Position numbers and translations under genes: made by a program. The notes beneath the pieces were generated by a model, which was given only the letters and a program-made list of their open reading frames with translations, was not told the DNA's origin and did no database searches. From assembly GCA_026874595.1 (NCBI GenBank), contig CM049309.1, positions 23,255,033 to 23,319,032 of the forward strand: a DNA stretch of 64,000 nt, read 5' to 3'. This DNA comes from Sipunculus nudus. Lineage: Eukaryota > Annelida > Sipuncula > Golfingiida > Sipunculidae. Positions 1 through 11,400 of this stretch are shown piece after piece (position 1 is the first letter of the stretch; every line of letters starts with the position of its first letter).

Positions 1-2459
1 CTATCACAAGAATGACCTATATCAAGAAAATCTTTATTTATCACTGGAACACCTAGGATTAAAAACTTTATCATCAGCCCAGACCATGCCCTCCCTTACT
101 GTGATTCACACATGGCTTCATCACATTAACTGGTCAACAAGATATTATATCACTAATCACCCAATCACCTGATCACTGGTCACCTGATTACCTGATCACC
201 CAAATTATGTCCCGTTCACCTGATCACCCACCTGATGTCCTGTTCATGTGATCACCCATCTGTTCATCTTATCTGATCAGCTAAATTCACAGATAAAGAT
301 AGAAATAATAATAATAAATACCAACAAATGAATCAAATATTATATATTGTTAACGCAGTTATCTTAGAATCTACAACCATCGCATATTTGAAGAAAAGCA
401 ATTCAAGCATGTAATACAAGAAGTTATATATATAAAATGTTGGATGTTTAACATTCATAATTTAAAAAAAAATCGTCCATATTGGATTTCATGAAAGCAA
501 TATACAGAAAGGCGAATAACAGTGGACACCATGGAAACATTGCATGTCGCGAGCGATTGTTCAAACCTAATGGGATGTTCCTACTGAATGCGACATCTGT
601 TGTATGCTTCACACACTAAGTGCATTCGCATTTGACATTTTTTTTATCACGTTTGCATTTGCAGGGACGAAAATAAATCTCATTTGCATTTTGTCAATTT
701 GAAACATTCACATTTGAATTCAAATGCACGGGGTCTCATTTGAACCAAACCCTGGTTAAATTGAACACCCAAAGCACAGCCATAGGAACCGGGAAATAAA
801 GGCCAAGATGTAAGATGATAAATTATTTTTAGGTTAATAAAACAGTAAACAATCCGTATAGGTATATTATTTTAACGACACCGACTAGCATCATAATCAG
901 GGAATCACTTTTTTTAACATAAAATATGTTTTTTTTTTTAATATACAGTTGCACTGAAAGCCTATTTGGTCTTGGAGATAAACTTAACTTGAAAAAAATA
1001 TGTTTATTTATATTTATAATTATACATCTTAAATTTATGCGTAAAATGTTTTTTTTTTACATTATCCTCCTAACTAAGAAATATAGCATTCATTAAATGC
1101 GTACTGGAAAAATATTAATTCAGTTTAATACTCGCATGCAAACGTTTAGATATATCGTCATATCCAGTGGTCGGATCTTCTAGGAACGTCAGAAATAGAG
1201 GCTCTGACTATACATGCGTCGTGAATAATTCAATAAACATTTTTGTATGAATACCCGATTTGTCATGCCAAATGTGACAATATTTTGTGGGTTAATTTGC
1301 GCAGCTATCCAAATATCCTACCGGCGCCAAACCGTCTGGCACGTGCATAGCTACTCCCACTGAAATAGGTCAGCAAAAGAATATCGCTCAGGACACCGCA
1401 TGCGCTTACTCCCATGGAAATGAAAACGTAATTGACATAGCAAATTAACAATTCCCATTTTTCTTCTTTCGATTTTTCCTGTATTACTTTTATTGTCCGA
1501 TACAAACTACATAGTGTCCGGTATTCCACGGGTATCACACTATTTAATTAATAATCAAATTTTTAATATGAAAATTGTAAATAAGAAAACATTCCTGATT
1601 CGATTCTGTGGTAATATTTTTTGTAGAAGGCATTTCTACCAAACATTGATTGTACATATTTAATTAGATAATATGCATATATTCGCATATCTGAATATTT
1701 AAGTGGAACTTATTATATAATAAATAAACCTAATGATTTTCTGACTCTTTTTAGACAGAGTAAAGTTTTTCGGAAAAAAATATTCAAACAACAGCGAATA
1801 ATTTGCTGATTGGAAACTTACATACCATTACTTTAGGGCTCGATATCAGAATACATCTTTTGCACTTCTACACTTTATTTAAGTTCTGATATTTTATATT
1901 ATGTGAAATGTTCCAAACTGGTACATATGTGCAAAATGCCGACAGGTCGTTTTCAAGTAAAAAATCATGAACAAAGTTTAGACAAAATGTTAATGCCATA
2001 TATAAAATTAATATTATATTTATTTATTGGTTTATAAATAAAATAAGATTTGGGTCTAATTATACATATCAAATAGAGATGAACATGAGAATTGAACACA
2101 AACCCTCCAAAAGTATAATCTTTTCTTTTATAATTTATCCTGAAATAAAGCTGCGGTCATATTTTGAAGTTATTAAATGTAATTTATTTAACAAGTAGAT
2201 AAAATCACTTTTCTATGTTCCCGATTTCTTTATTTAGTCTAGATATCTAGCTTTCATACGGTTCAAATAAAGTCCGATGTCCAGTACATCAGCCTAGCGC
2301 TTAGTGTAAATTGCTTCTTTTATTTTAAATATTTATCTAACGCCGGCACATACATTTGTAATCAATAATTATTGCACCATAAACTGATGCTGTGGTATTT
2401 ATTTAATGTTCTTGTCAGTTAAAAAATGTCTTGTACTGTTTTGAATATAGTCTATCTTT
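1..2459. other. AT-rich sequence without recognised gene
   Basis: I see no coding region here. The open frames are short, contain no recognisable domain, and are what AT-rich DNA gives by chance. Small structures are a TGATCACC-rich stretch near the left end (listed separately) and a perfect 16-bp palindrome CATTTGAATTCAAATG at 711-726, which follows several ATTTGCAT-like words between about 650 and 690. Confidence 0.6.
152..283. repeat. Short degenerate repeat rich in CCTGATCACC
   Basis: The words TGATCACC, CACCTGAT and GTTCACCTGATCACC recur at irregular 8-25 bp spacing. It looks like a decayed minisatellite built on the palindromic core TGATCA. No protein is implied. Confidence 0.6.
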
Positions 2460-2664
<205 letters not shown>

Positions 2665-2675
2665 CCACATACAAT

Positions 2676-2960
2676 TTAATGGAAATCTACTCCATGTGTC
2701 TGACCCAGAAAAAAATGGTGCATATTAATTACCAAAAGCTTGCCGAAAGACATTTTTAAATAAGTTTTAAATGATACAAGAAATGGAGATTTTCTAAGTG
2801 TAATTGGAAGTGAATTCCAAACTTTTGGAGCTATGAGACGGAAGGAACGTTCATCGGTTTTCATATTATACATTGGTACTTTAAGAAGATTTCCGCCAGC
2901 CGAGCGCAGCGTACGAAAAGGCTGATAGGTTATTATTTTTTTATATAGCGGGGAGGACAA
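2676..2960 (-). pseudogene. Non-LTR retrotransposon RT, C-terminal fragment
   Basis: The minus-strand reading frame of about 94 residues contains LRSAGGNLLKVPMYNMKT followed by ERSFRLIAPKVWNSLP. This order, a basic-hydrophobic strand, then a serine-rich or arginine-rich segment, then A-P-x-x-W-N-S-L-P, is the usual extreme C-terminus of CR1, RTE and Jockey-type LINE reverse transcriptases. Only the last tenth of such a protein is present; the catalytic palm domain is missing. The 5' side (right-hand end) loses similarity just past 2960. It is therefore a 5'-truncated dead copy, as is normal for LINE insertion. The clade cannot be set from so short a piece. Confidence 0.75.
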
Positions 2961-4305
2961 ATTAGTTCAAAACAGGTATAAACAGCCCTTCACAACCTTC
3001 AACTTGCAATGCTTGTTATGAAGTCATACAAATAAAAGAAAATGCATATTTCAACTGTGCGATAACTTTATCCTTAAGCTAAAAAGAATAAATAATATTT
3101 TTCCAATGATAAGGCGAGGTGAATAAAGGTAAATTTTCAAAATCAACAATTAATCATTCAAGTCCAAAAACAAGATGTCAGGGTCTAAAGAAGCCACACC
3201 ATTCCACATAAATGGCAAGAGCGATGGTTAAGAAATCATGTCGACAGAAAATACTAACGCCTACCACCAATTAAAAAAAATTGCAACTTCTATATTAAAA
3301 TTACAAAAAGATATGAACGGGATATCGACATGTTCATTTATCCCCAAGTTTAATGGACCGGAGGTTTTCAGCTTTAAGCTTTTCAGTTGAAAGGTTGATA
3401 TTTCTTTTACTGGAAGGGACCATCATAATTTAAAACAATGCACAGTAGAAAAGAGTTCAACGCTTTGAATCTTTAATTCCCTGACAGAAAATTATAACTG
3501 TGGCTTCAGCGCCGGGGGGGGGGGGGGGGGATCAAAGTTGGTACAACCTTTTTAATAAACAACAAAATATTTATATATTCCTTTTATTGTCGGTGTAACT
3601 CTTTTCAAATATAAATCAGTAAATTATAAGATTTGAAAAAAATAATTTATTATGTTTTCTGTAAAGGTTTATCCTTCACCAAGTTTAGATTAGCTTTCAT
3701 TATAAATATTTTAATATAAGTTTATGAATTCCATAAGGGATGATTACATTGACCATCCCCCCTTGCTAAAAAGTAGGGAGGGGGATATATACCCCATCCC
3801 CCGTATGGACGCCCCTGCATGTCAGGGAGATTTATTCGTTTAGGTTATAGAATGGTATAAATATATATATATATATATTGAAACAAATGCATATCAATCA
3901 ATACCATAAAGGTTATATTTTCATTTTAAAGCCCCTTTATGTGTGCATATTTTATTTTTTTAGTTCGTCATATAAAAGTAAATTCATTACATGTATATAT
4001 AAGAACATATTAAATCAAAGGACAATATTACTATGGCCCTCTCAACTCAAAGCCTCTTTCATAAAAGGTTTACTATTACATTACATTTGCTAATTTCCAT
4101 TGATCACAGTTACAGTTCTTCCATATGCCAAGGACATCACAGAGAATCCAACATAATTTCTGCTGTATACATAGTAAACTGCCCCTCCATTTTGTATAAT
4201 TTTAACAATAAGTGTTTGGCCCTTTGTTATGAAACAACATGTATACATATTACACATCGTGCAATTCGATCAATGTGATATGTAGCTATAAGGTTATTTA
4301 CACGT
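2961..4305. other. Intergenic, no recognised gene
   Basis: No coding region seen. The stretch holds a run of 17 G at 3514-3530, a C/G-rich patch at about 3750-3830 (blocks of CCCC and GGGG around TATATACCCC), and a short TA repeat at about 3858-3880. The G run together with the later G run at 63623 may mark copies of one dispersed repeat, but I cannot align them beyond the G tract. Confidence 0.5.
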
Positions 4306-5042
4306 TGTTACAGGTGCCCTTTTTATTGTGTGACACGGGCGTAACTCGTGTTGTGGCGCTCGTGTCTGGCTGCTTGTTACATTCTCAGTTTAATCCGTAC
4401 TGGTTGAACTCTCGTTGTCATGCTAGCTTTGGGCTTTCTCGCCTGGCCGAGGTCACGTGTTGACCCTGGTATGTAGAGACACACGACGTTTTTCTAGATG
4501 ATTCCTGTAACGCGTGTTTACTGTGTATTATGTAAGATCCTTTAGACTGTTCGAGAAGTGGAAAATTTTCGGCTTGGGATGAGAATTTATAAATAGGGGG
4601 CTGTGTTTTAAACGGAGAGAGAGGAGAGAAGATTTCAGCTGACACAGACGTGTTTATGTCAGGTTGTGGGACCTGTCCGATTATCCAGTAATTTCAAGGA
4701 TTCTACTATTACTAATTCTATACAATTTAATGCTGCCTGCCTCAAGTTTACTTTCTGGATTGTTACAAGAACTTTACATTGGACTGTTATTCTCCGAGAG
4801 TATACATTTCGAAGAACTTGTCGCTGTGGCGGTGATGGTATCCAGGTACTGTGCACTTTGTTTATTAGGCTGTGTGATTATATTGATTTGATGGTATACT
4901 GTTATTGTACTGAGTAAATTTATTGATTTAGTGTACTGTAATGTTAGGGTTGTTTTAAAAATAAATTATAGTTATTTGTTTACAAAAACCCACTGACTTC
5001 TTTATTCATTCTCCTAGACATTTCACGCTGCCTAGTGTTACA
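4306..5042 (+). repeat. 5' LTR of the Gypsy element (right edge uncertain)
   Basis: It starts TGTTACAGGTGCCC, the same word that starts the 3' LTR at 7951. A TATAAATA box lies at 4588-4595 and a possible AATAAA polyadenylation signal at 4960-4965. I end it at the CA of GTGTTACA (5042), which gives TG...CA ends. The primer binding site lies 86 bp further on, so the true edge could be nearer 5128. The 3' LTR is truncated before this point and cannot settle the question. Confidence 0.8.
4588..4595 (+). promoter_or_regulatory. TATA box of the 5' LTR
   Basis: TATAAATA followed by GGGGGC sits in the middle of the LTR and is conserved in the other LTR at 8234-8241. This is the expected U3 promoter of the element. 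Transcription would start about 25-30 bp downstream. Confidence 0.7.
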
Positions 5043-5128
5043 GAATCTGATTTTTTTTATCTCCATTACAAAATATGTGTTCATCACGCAAACGTGATCT
5101 GTTTATATTAGGTTCCGTAAAATAAAAT

Positions 5129-5146
5129 TGGGGGCTCGTCCGGGAT
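5129..5146 (+). other. Primer binding site, tRNA-Pro type
   Basis: TGGGGGCTCGTCCGGGAT is the exact 18-base word complementary to the 3' end of tRNA-Pro that primes several known vertebrate retroviruses and many Gypsy elements. Its perfection contrasts with the decayed coding region. It lies after the 5' LTR and before gag, as required for minus-strand priming. Confidence 0.9.
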
Positions 5147-5292
5147 GCTTGATAGTTTTGAAAATTCATTAGGCCTTGACCTGGACACATTGTTTTATCA
5201 TACAGTGTTTACAAGATTACATACTGTTTACAATACATCGTTTACAGGATTTTTCTCAGTGTTTTTTTTGGTTATTGATTTAACATCTTAAC

Positions 5293-6932
5293 ATGGCAGA
5301 TTTCAAACCTGAGACATTTGTTGACGATCCCGACCCTGATCAACTTGAACCGTTGACGAAGGAACAGTTGCTGCGTTTGGGACAACACTAGGTGTGGAAA
5401 AAGCTTTGAGAAAGCCTGATATCATTGCCTTGCTATGGAATTAGAATTTAAAAAGTTGGAAATGCAACATGAGCTAGCATTAAAACAGTTAGAGAGGAAG
5501 CACATGAAAGGTTTGAAAGAGAAAGACTAGAAAAAGAAAAAGAAAAAGAAATTGAGTAAAAACGACTGGAATTAAAAAGACTTAAACTAGAACATAGTCT
5601 ACGTGCTGCCCCAACTCACAGTTTTGATATTTTTTAAACACATTAGACTTGTCCCACATTTTCAAGAAAAGAGGTTGATAAATATTTCTTACACTTTGAG
5701 AAGGCAGCTGAAAATTTATAATGGCCTAAAGAAAATTGGACTATGCTTTTACAAAGTGTATTGACTGGCAAGGCCAGAGAAATTTATACAGAGCTTTCAG
5801 TAGAAGTTGCTGCTGACTATGACCTGGTAAAACGGTTAATCCTAAAAAGGTTATGAGTTAGTTCCAGAGGCTTACCGCCAGAAATTCAGAAATTGGGAAA
5901 AGCGCAAAAATCAGACCTACGTCGAATTTGCTAGGACAAAAGAGCAGTTGTTTGATCGCTGGTGTAGTTCTAAAAATGTAATGAAAGATTATGACAATTT
6001 GCGGCAGTTGATTTTGCTTGAAGAATTTAAGCGCTGCATTAACGAAGATGTTTAAACTTTTCTTTATGAGAAAAGTCCTGAAACATTTGACATTGCTGCT
6101 CAATTAGCTGATGATTATTCATTGACACACAAAATGTCCTTTACTAGCAAATCAAACCAGTCATTTACAAACAAGAATGTAAATCAGTATGGTCAAAAGA
6201 TGTTTAAAGCGCAGTCACCAAGTACAAGTAGTCCTGACAGTTCAGCAAAGTCCATCGCTACACCTCAGTCCACGTCCACTATGTCTAAGTCCAACAAAGA
6301 CCAGTCATTTTCAAAGAAAATCTGTAATTACTGCAAGAAGGAAAGTCATCTAATATCTGACTGCTGGAAACTTGCGAATAAACCAAATAGCAGACCTTCT
6401 GGTTTTGTTTCAAAATCTATGCATAGCATAGTACAAGAGCCAGGCTCTTTTCATGTAGATAGGGGGTACAACTTCTTTATTGACTCTGGTAAAGAGTTTG
6501 ATGCTACGGAGGCCCTAGTGCAGTCTGAATCCAAAGAAGAATCCATAGCTTGCGGGGTAAAAACCTCAGTTGATTCCTGCGAGGAATTTAATAAGGCTAG
6601 GTCCTTTGAAGACTCCTGCGAGGAGTATTCTCTGGATAAGGCTAAGTCCTTTTATGAATGTTGCGAGAGTATTTCAAATGAGGCCAGGTCCTCTTATGAC
6701 AAACAGAAGTTTGTTTCTGCTGAGGAAAGTTCCTCTGTTGACTGCCATGAGGAGTTTGGTTATGAAAAGGATGTAGATTCCTTAAATGACTCTGAAAAAG
6801 AGTTTATGACGACACTGTCAATGTCAGTTCTTTGTTTGATGAAGCTGAAGTAGTAGATTCCTCTCCTGACTCTGGAATGGGGTTCTTTGAGCCATTCAAT
6901 CATAATGGTTTTGTATCACTTTCAAGTGATTT
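5293..6932 (+). pseudogene. Gag (SCAN-like domain and CCHC knuckle), broken
   Basis: Gag forms the particle and binds the RNA. An ATG at 5293 opens MADFKPETF..., but the frame stops after about 32 codons at 5389. A lysine/glutamate-rich coiled region follows (about 5440-5590). A capsid-like part, from about 5640 to 6120, reads HFEKAAENL, LLQSVLTGKAREIY and FARTKEQLFDRWC in shifting frames; this is the helical SCAN-like capsid fold seen in many Gypsy elements. A frameshift near 5850 and a stop near 6053 break it. A zinc knuckle C-x2-C-x4-H-x4-C is at 6323-6364 in a frame open from 6122 to 6853. Beyond it come repeated DSCEEF/DSCEEY-type segments, then a short segment FEPFNHNGFVSLSSD near 6890-6930 in the next frame. 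No protease motif is visible. Confidence 0.85.
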
Positions 6933-6937
6933 TTCGA

Positions 6938-7817
6938 CTCTACCCCTATTATTGTATTGATAGAGTCGGTAGCTCCAGATATGTTTCCAAGTTTGACTTG
7001 CTAAAAGGATTCTGGCAAGTTCCGCTGACAGATCAAGCGAAAGAAGTGTCCGCATTTGTGACGCCGCAAGGACTGTACCAGTATAAAGTTATGCCGTTTG
7101 GCATGAAGAACTCACTAGCCACATTCCAGCGCCTCATCCGTATGGTTGTCAAGGACATTCAGGGCTGCGACGCATATATTGATGACCTTATCGTGTACAG
7201 CGACACCTGGGAGAAACATCTACAAATTCTTCGCGACCTCTTCTAAAGACTCAGTGAAACACGTCTGACCATAAACTTAGAGTTTTGTCATGCACAAGTA
7301 ACATTTTTGGGTCATATTGTAGGACAGGGTCCGGTAAAACCTGTTGATGCTAAGATAAATGCTATTTCTGCATTTCCTATACCAGAAAATAAAAAGCAAA
7401 TAATGCGTTCACCAGTTTTAGAATCTCCAGACTTTTCTGTACCTTTTAAGTAAGCTGTAGATGCTAGTGATACTGCTGCTGGTGCTGTGTTGTAACAAGA
7501 AGGCAATGATGGCATAGATCATCCAATTTGTTATTTCTCAAGAAAGTTTAATGCAAACCAGAAAAACTACTCCACTATTGAAAAAGAATGTTTGGCTTTG
7601 ATTTTGGCATTGCAACATTTTGAAGTTTATATTACTTCATCAGTCAGGCCTATCATTGTCTTCAGTGATCACAATCCCCTCACGTTCATGAACAAGCTGA
7701 AGTGTAAAAATCAAAGATTGTTGACTTGAGTTTGTTCTTACAGGATTACAACCTTGAAATCAAACAGATTAAAGGGAAGGACAATGTACTTGCTGATTGT
7801 TTATCGAGATGTTTATG
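6938..7817 (+). pseudogene. Pol remnant: RT palm plus RNase H
   Basis: From about 6950 to 7246 one open frame reads as the middle of a Gypsy reverse transcriptase: SKFDLLKGFWQVPL (motif A with the first catalytic Asp), FVTPQGLYQYKVMPFGMKN (motif B) and YIDD at 7175-7186 (motif C). The fingers before motif A are missing. After a stop at 7244 it continues with a VTFLGHIVG segment near 7300, then jumps from a segment ending ENKKQIM directly to SPVLESPDFSVPF, skipping the connection region. RNase H follows (7440-7815) with AVDASD, STIEKE, SDHNPLTF and VLADCLSR, which carry the four acidic catalytic positions, but it has in-frame stops at about 7450, 7493 and 7727. Integrase is absent on either side. 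Non-functional. Confidence 0.92.
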
Positions 7818-7900
7818 AAATGTTGTGGACAGGATGTTTATGTAATGTTGTAAATAAGATGATCTTTGAGATGTTGTAAAAATTTAGTGATTGTGATCAC

Positions 7901-7950
7901 AAAAAGAAAGTTTTCCGAGAAAACTTTCTTTTTTCTTACAGGAGGGGGAG
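7901..7950 (+). other. 15-bp stem-loop and polypurine tract
   Basis: AAAAAGAAAGTTTTC at 7901-7915 pairs perfectly with 7919-7933 around a 3-base turn. The polypurine tract GGAGGGGGAG at 7941-7950 follows and touches the 3' LTR. The tract primes plus-strand DNA synthesis. The hairpin's role is unknown; it could mark the end of pol or fold in the RNA. Confidence 0.8.
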
Positions 7951-8475
7951 TGTTACAGGTGCCCTTTTTATTGTGTGACACGGGCGTAACTCGTGTTGTG
8001 GCGCTCGTGTCTGGCCGCTTGTTACATTCTCAGTTTAAACCGTACTGGTTAAACAGTCGTTGTCATGCTAGCTTGGGGCTTTCTCGCCTGGCCGAGGTCA
8101 CGTGTGGACCCTGGTATGTAGAGACACAGTGATGTTTTTCTAGATGATTCCTGTAACACGTGTTTACTGTGTATTATGTAAGATCCTTTAGACTGTTCGA
8201 GAAGTGGAAAATTCTCGGCTTGGGGCAAGAAGTTATAAATAGGGGGCTGTGTTTTAAATGGAGAAAGAGGAGAGAAGATTCCAGCTGACACAGACGTGTT
8301 TATGCGAGTTTGTGGGACCTGTCCGATTATCCGGTAATTTCAGGCATTCTACTATTACTAACTCTATACAATTTAATGCTGTCTGCCTTAAAGTTACTTT
8401 CTGGATTGTTACAAGAGCTTTACATTGGACTGTTATTCTCCGAGAGTATACATTTGAAAGAACTTGTCGCTGTGG
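7951..8475 (+). repeat. 3' LTR, truncated
   Basis: It starts TGTTACAGGTGCCC and follows the 5' LTR closely, including the TATAAATA box (8234-8241). Similarity stops after CTTGTCGCTGTGG at 8475, where unrelated sequence begins. About 210 bp or more of the LTR, with its polyadenylation signal, is lost. Base differences between the LTRs are scattered, so the insertion is not recent. Confidence 0.9.
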
Positions 8476-11400
8476 AACAGTTCAGTTTCCACCTATAAAC
8501 AAAAGATATACATCTATTCATACTCTTTTGTACGTTCCATATGAGACATTAAAATAAGGATTTGAAATGGAGTCAGTAAAGAAAATCAGGATAAGGAATA
8601 AAAAAAATAACGTATTTATACATATATTATTTACAGCAGTGTGTGCCTTTTTAGCATATTTAACCAAAGTAACATCTCTATCGTAGTAATGTATATCATA
8701 TGATACATATTCATGCCAGTGTTTGTCTCATTAAAAAAATACTCTCTCCCATTTGGAAATGTCATATTATTCCTTTAAATTATTAAATTGCACATCCATA
8801 AGTGATTCTAACACATAATCGGATATAAGTGCCAGTGTGATATATATGCCCAAGATATATGTTAATCCACAGCTTTTATAAGAATCAATACGATTAATGA
8901 TTATTGGTATGATTATCAGCTGCCCTGAGATAAAGCAAAAAATAACCAAAAGAAATACGCTTCAAACACCCGTCTACCTGAAAGGGATAAAATATTCATC
9001 TTAAGCAAAGGCATCACCAAAATATGAGTCTGACAAACTCTCGACCTTATAACAGGTATTTAATGTTAAAATATTTGGAAAAAAATAACATATTGGTGTT
9101 AAATTGATTCAAAAAGTACAATTTCGCCCTCACTTCTAACATACAAAAATGAGACTATTTTAACATCGGAGACCGAAGTACCTGCTGTACGCTTATTTTG
9201 TACAAAACAAAACACGACAATCATTTTTTTACCCGTCGCTCATTACATATGCTAATAAGCTAACATATTTAGTCGACTGCAGCAGGATTAAATCAATTAC
9301 CACGGAAACCTAGGCAATATTCTATGATATAAATAACTATTGGATGTATTATTTCGCAGCATAACCCTCACGATAATCATGCCTCATAACCCTCACGATA
9401 ATCATGACTCGTAACCCTCACGATAATCATGACTCCACCCGTTGCTGATTACGTATGCAAATTAGATAATTTTCTATTCACTGGACAACGGGAAGGGAAG
9501 GTCAAATAAGTAAGTAATCAGAAAAACCATTTATTCAGACTGGAAATATGCTTCAAATAACATAAATTTTTCCCATTTTCCAATCATAATCGATATTTTT
9601 ATTTGACATGTACATATTTACATATTAATACATACTAATATTTTGTACTCGAAATACTGTATTCTGTCTACAATAAAAAAAAATCATCAATAGATTATTT
9701 ATTACATATTAATATATATATTATATGAATATCTTATATTTATTTATTAATAATGTAAATAATTTTTCTATAATATATTCCACTCATTTTTCCTATATGC
9801 AAATTTATGCAAATTATGTCATTACATATCCAGAGTACGAAACTTTCGGTAGCAGAAGTCGATTCTACAGGAAAAAAAATCCCTGAGAATCAAATCCCTA
9901 GTTTTCTGTTTAAGGTAATCATCTTGGGTAATCCTATCTATGGTGCTATATAGCCCGGATTTTATAATGGCAGACATATATCCATGATGGCTAAGGAAAA
10001 ACTACAAACACGGATTTTAATTAAATTATGGTTCAAAGTTTTGAAAAAAAAGATCTTTTGCAAAAATTTACATGCAAATTAGACATAAGCCAGAATTTAG
10101 AGATAACCGCATATAATATGATGCGTTGTCGCACGGGAAGCTCTTGACGTTTGCAAAATTCCCGGCTCTTCACAACAATTAAGACTGCCTGAGTTTAAAT
10201 CTGGTTAATTTTGTCTAATGCAGACCATGTAATACAAATTTATTCATGTATAGCTGAGAAGTTTCTTGCATATGACACCAGGAGAAGACTCAAACAGAGT
10301 TGATGTGACTGGGAAAAACTCGAAGTTCAGCCAGGGGATGATAGGTGGCCCTGAATGCAGCGTGCCATCCGATCACCCTTCCTTGTACTGGTTGACCTGT
10401 GATATTGTTCTTTGGTGGTTTATTTTAAAGATAAAATAAAACTCCTGAGGCATTATAAAACGCGAACAGTTAAAAAAACGGGAGAGAGTCAGCATAAGTC
10501 GGTTACCTTAGCAACGAGATTTATATTAACGTATGACCAATAGAATCCAACAATAGAATCCACAAAGCGGTGTCAGAAAGGTGAGGATTATCGGTAATTA
10601 TTCCTGCGTGTCAAGTAACGTGACTCCTGCGGGTTCATGTCGTGGATAAAGATGACAGAAGCCAAGCAATGACGAATCCACAGCGCATGGCTTCTTGTAT
10701 TAAACACCCGAGAGCTCCCGTCACAGAAAGCTTTTTGGAGTCTGGCGTTTATGATGATTACGCAGAAACCATCCATAGTTGTCTGGCGAATCATTATTTT
10801 ATGTCGAAAACAAAGTTGTTCAGGTACATCAAGCCGTGATATTTGAGAAAGATATACAGCCAAATCAGTCGTTGATATAAATGTTAATAATTACTCTTGC
10901 CTTTTAAAATATGTATGGCTTTCGTTGCTGCTAGCTCTCAGTTATCCATGGAGCAAGCGTGCTTGTAAATCTGTACAAATCGCCCAAAATCTATGCTTCT
11001 AATTTGTAAGGCAAATACGGTATTCTAAATGAAATCCAGGACAATTTTATAAATCAATAGTATCGCCCATTATTAATTTACATACCGGGTATATACTCTA
11101 AAAATTGGAAACATGTTTCAAATAAAAACACCATTTTGTAGTGGCGGTTAAAAAAAAATGTGTTTAAAACCTATGCTTTCACGTTTCAATATGAAACATA
11201 TTTCAGGGAGAGTGGTATAAACGTGTTTAGAAACATGTTTAAAGTAAAGAACATGTTTTGGTATTTACCTGTCTTAACCAGAAACACGTCTTACTGACGT
11301 AAAATCCTGACATGTTTAAATAAAAAGGGTCACCTGTTTCAACTTAAAACTGGGAAAAAGTATAAAACGCCTCGTTGTTCATTTTTTTAAAGGGGTATCG

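Larger units (their letters stand above)
4306..8475 (+). mobile_element. Ty3/Gypsy-class LTR retrotransposon, decayed
   Basis: The element has, in order: a 5' LTR from 4306, a primer binding site at 5129-5146, a gag-like region with a CCHC knuckle, a reverse transcriptase palm fragment with YIDD, an RNase H region, a polypurine tract (GGAGGGGGAG) at 7941-7950 and a 3' LTR from 7951. The 3' LTR matches the 5' LTR for about 525 bp with scattered differences, then stops at 8475, so the right end and the target-site duplication are lost. The interior is only about 2.9 kb, and protease, integrase and the start of reverse transcriptase are absent. Frameshifts and stops occur in every domain. It is an old, non-autonomous copy. 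RNase H is followed almost directly by the polypurine tract with no integrase between; see findings. Confidence 0.93.

Noticed and set aside
3514-3530. G runs at 3514 and 63623 as telomere or G-quadruplex loci
   Set aside because: They are plain homopolymers of 17 and 20 bases with no repeated unit. Length is also prone to sequencing error.
7866-8132. Open frames running across the LTRs (also at 4239-4463 and 8049-8291)
   Set aside because: They repeat in both LTRs because the LTR sequence is duplicated, and they overlap the polypurine tract and promoter.
10642-10839. 65-codon plus-strand frame
   Set aside because: It starts only at a GTG and has no domain. The opposite strand is open too, so it is not evidence for an animal gene.
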